From positions 1 to 47,917 of the forward strand of contig JAEOUG010000037.1 of NCBI GenBank assembly GCA_016839445.1: a DNA stretch of 47,917 nt, read 5' to 3'. This stretch comes from Candidatus Thorarchaeota archaeon. GTDB taxonomy: Archaea > Asgardarchaeota > Thorarchaeia > Thorarchaeales > Thorarchaeaceae. The notes beneath the pieces are model-generated. The model searched no databases and was not told the DNA's origin. It saw only the letters and a list, made by a program, of their open reading frames with translations. Position 1 is the first letter of the stretch; each line of letters opens with the position of its first letter. Shown in pieces: positions 46,316 to 47,917 of the stretch. A program made the translations under genes and the position numbers.

Positions 46316-47844
46316 GTCTGATAATCGACGGAGAGAGTCTAACAACAGAGGATCTAGTGAGGGTTGCCCGGCGAAACGCTGAGGTTACACTGGCTGACCA
46401 TGCCGCCCAGAGGATGCAGAGGAGTCGAGCCGTTGTTGAGGCCGCCCTCAAAGATGGCAAAGTAGTCTATGGAGTCAATACGGGATTCGGCGAGCTTGCG
46501 TCAGTCTCCGTGAGCAAGGAGGATTTGGCGCGGCTTCAGGTGAACCTCGTACGCAGTCATAGTGCAGGTGTTGGGGACCCCTTCCCTCTAGAGGTAGTGA
46601 GAGGGATGATGCTGCTCAGAGCCAATGCGCTAGCCAAGGGTTACTCAGGAGTGCGTGTTGAAGTAGTTCAGACCCTTCTCCACATGCTCAACAGAGGAGT
46701 CACTCCGGTCGTACCTCAGCAGGGATCTGTTGGCTCAAGTGGGGATTTGGCTCCGCTTGCACACATGGCTCTGGTGATGATTGGGGAGGGAACTGCGGTC
46801 TATCAGGGTGCAGTCCTGGAAGGCGGTCTCGCTATGAAGAAGGCCAAGATACATTCCTTGGTTCTTGAAGCAAAGGAGGGTGTGGCCATCATCAATGGAA
46901 CGCAAGCGATGACCGCTCTCGGTGCCTTGGTGGCGCATGATGCTCTAGGGCTTGTCCGTGACTCATGCGTGGCCGCCGCCATGAGCCTCGAGGCCCTCCG
47001 AGGAACAAGGACTGCCTTTGATGGGAGAATCCATGCCACGCGTCCACACGAGGGGCAACAGGATGTTGCTGAGGTCATGCTGTCAATCCTGGGAGACAGC
47101 GAAATCAACCAGTCTCATGCAGACTGTGGAAAGGTCCAAGACGCATACTCGCTGCGGTGCATACCCCAGGTGCTTGGTGCGTCGCTAGACACTATCCGCT
47201 ACGTCCAAAGTATAGTGGAGACCGAAATCAACTCCGCCACAGACAACCCACTGGTGTTTTCTGATGAAGGGGAGGTAGTATCCGGGGGTAACTTCCATGG
47301 GCAACCGATTGCATTGGCTATGGACTTCCTCTCAATAGCCCTCTCAGAGATGGCGAACATATCTGAACGAAGAGTCAATCGTCTTGTCAATCCTCATCTT
47401 AGTGGACTCCCTCCCTTCCTCACTACAGAGGGCGGCTTGGAGTCGGGATTGATGATTGCGCAGTACACTGCAGCGGCGCTTGTGTCTGAGAACAAGACTC
47501 TGTCTCACCCTGCCAGTGTAGACTCTATTCCTACCAGTGCCGACCAAGAGGATCACGTCAGCATGGGCACAATCGCCGCGCGGAAGTGCAGACAGGTATT
47601 GGAGAACTCCAAGCGGGTCATTGCTATCGAATATATGGCCGCGGCTCAAGGAGTTGACCTGCTAGCCCCACTCAAGGCCTCTAGGCCGCTGTTGGCAGCA
47701 CACCAGTGTCTCAGGAAGAAGGTCCACATGCTAGAGGACGACAGGCCACTCAGCCCGGACATATCTGCCATCGTGGAGTTGATGGAGTCTGGTGAGATAG
47801 TGAACGAAGTGCAATCTGTCACAGGTTCACTCCTAGAAGACTAG
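46312..47844 (+). CDS. hutH: Histidine ammonia-lyase with variant MIO tripeptide
   Basis: This 510-aa enzyme deaminates histidine to urocanate. The MIO cofactor region reads GSVGSSGDLAPLAH, so the self-cyclizing tripeptide is Ser-Ser-Gly instead of the usual Ala-Ser-Gly; the codons TCA-AGT-GGG show this directly. Other signatures are YGVNTGFGELA near the N-terminus, NGTQAMTALGAL, and SATDNPLVF and HGQPIALAMDFL toward the C-terminus. The ATG overlaps the hutU stop. The CTAG stop overlap with a convergent gene follows. It is likely functional, with a possible effect of the Ala-to-Ser change on MIO formation. Confidence 0.95.
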   Translation: MSLIIDGESLTTEDLVRVARRNAEVTLADHAAQRMQRSRAVVEAALKDGKVVYGVNTGFGELASVSVSKEDLARLQVNLVRSHSAGVGDPFPLEVVRGMMLLRANALAKGYSGVRVEVVQTLLHMLNRGVTPVVPQQGSVGSSGDLAPLAHMALVMIGEGTAVYQGAVLEGGLAMKKAKIHSLVLEAKEGVAIINGTQAMTALGALVAHDALGLVRDSCVAAAMSLEALRGTRTAFDGRIHATRPHEGQQDVAEVMLSILGDSEINQSHADCGKVQDAYSLRCIPQVLGASLDTIRYVQSIVETEINSATDNPLVFSDEGEVVSGGNFHGQPIALAMDFLSIALSEMANISERRVNRLVNPHLSGLPPFLTTEGGLESGLMIAQYTAAALVSENKTLSHPASVDSIPTSADQEDHVSMGTIAARKCRQVLENSKRVIAIEYMAAAQGVDLLAPLKASRPLLAAHQCLRKKVHMLEDDRPLSPDISAIVELMESGEIVNEVQSVTGSLLED

Positions 47845-47917
47845 GGGCCCAGTCTGGAGTGTACAACCTCTCCATCTGCTATCACTGTGTGAACCAAGTT
47901 CGCCCCGAACCGCCAAG
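47841..47917 (-). CDS. Amidohydrolase-family protein, C-terminal fragment at window edge
   Basis: About 25 codons on the minus strand end at a TAG at 47841-47843. They read GANLVHTVIADGEVVHSRLG at the C-terminus, the ending typical of composite-domain amidohydrolases, in which the final strands carry the pattern VxTVIxDGxVV. The N-terminal part lies beyond the window. The gene is convergent with hutH and shares its stop (CTAG). It could be an imidazolonepropionase or another amidohydrolase; the fragment is too short to tell. Confidence 0.5.
   Translation of the reverse strand, partial: WRFGANLVHTVIADGEVVHSRLGP

Noticed and set aside
1..47917. CRISPR arrays, insertion sequences, prophage or integrase genes
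   Set aside because: No regularly spaced repeats, transposase or integrase motifs were seen anywhere in the window.

Overview
The window looks archaeal and probably comes from an Asgard archaeon; a Thorarchaeia-like lineage is my best guess, but that is inference from style and gene content, not a search. The archaeal evidence is direct: a 20S proteasome alpha subunit, SBDS, the exosome trio Rrp4/Rrp41/Rrp42, ribosomal protein L37Ae, an IMP4/Brix protein, Pcc1, prefoldin beta and DUF3194 lie in the conserved archaeal order. Many promoters are TATA boxes 25-30 bp before a start codon (leaderless style), and TTG/GTG starts are common. Coding density is high, and no rRNA, tRNA, CRISPR array, IS element or origin was found.

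Layout. (1) 1-5.5 kb: a 2-oxoacid:ferredoxin oxidoreductase locus (korD-korA, then korB-korC) split by an SDR epimerase, an ArsR-type regulator and a serine hydrolase. (2) 5.7-7.1 kb: a membrane-anchored winged-helix protein and a secreted, C-terminally anchored surface protein. (3) 7.1-15.2 kb: a heterodisulfide-reductase island with two HdrB-HdrC pairs facing opposite ways around a radical SAM gene, and one large HdrA that carries two flavin domains and is followed by a DUF2096-like gene. (4) 15.4-20 kb: membrane proteins, an SCP2 protein, a regulator and an ABC-2 exporter. (5) 20.1-25.1 kb: a tight four-gene operon of 2-hydroxyacid dehydrogenase, FGGY sugar kinase, class II aldolase and tungsten aldehyde:ferredoxin oxidoreductase. 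(6) 25-29 kb: a second SCP2 protein, AEC and MFS transporters and a wHTH regulator. (7) 29.3-36.5 kb: the proteasome-exosome-ribosome-biogenesis superoperon, ending in a DHH phosphoesterase. (8) 36.5-39 kb: an ECF transporter energizing module without an S component. (9) 39-42.4 kb: class II photolyase, TPR, WD40 and VOC proteins. (10) 42.5-47.9 kb: two copies of a [small wHTH + partner] cassette, then hutU-hutH for histidine degradation and the edge of an amidohydrolase gene.

How they may work together. KOR and AOR both produce reduced ferredoxin, and the Hdr island is the obvious candidate to couple ferredoxin to thiol/disulfide chemistry by flavin-based electron bifurcation or confurcation. 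No hydrogenase, MvhD or formate dehydrogenase partner is visible. The kinase-aldolase-AOR operon reads as a sugar route in which a ketose 1-phosphate is split to DHAP and an aldehyde, and the aldehyde is then oxidized with ferredoxin. The hut genes would feed glutamate, and so 2-oxoglutarate, toward KOR-type chemistry. These links are inference from gene content. The best candidates for something undescribed are the duplicated wHTH/partner cassette beside hut, the asymmetric fused HdrA with two HdrBC pairs, and the aldolase-AOR operon.
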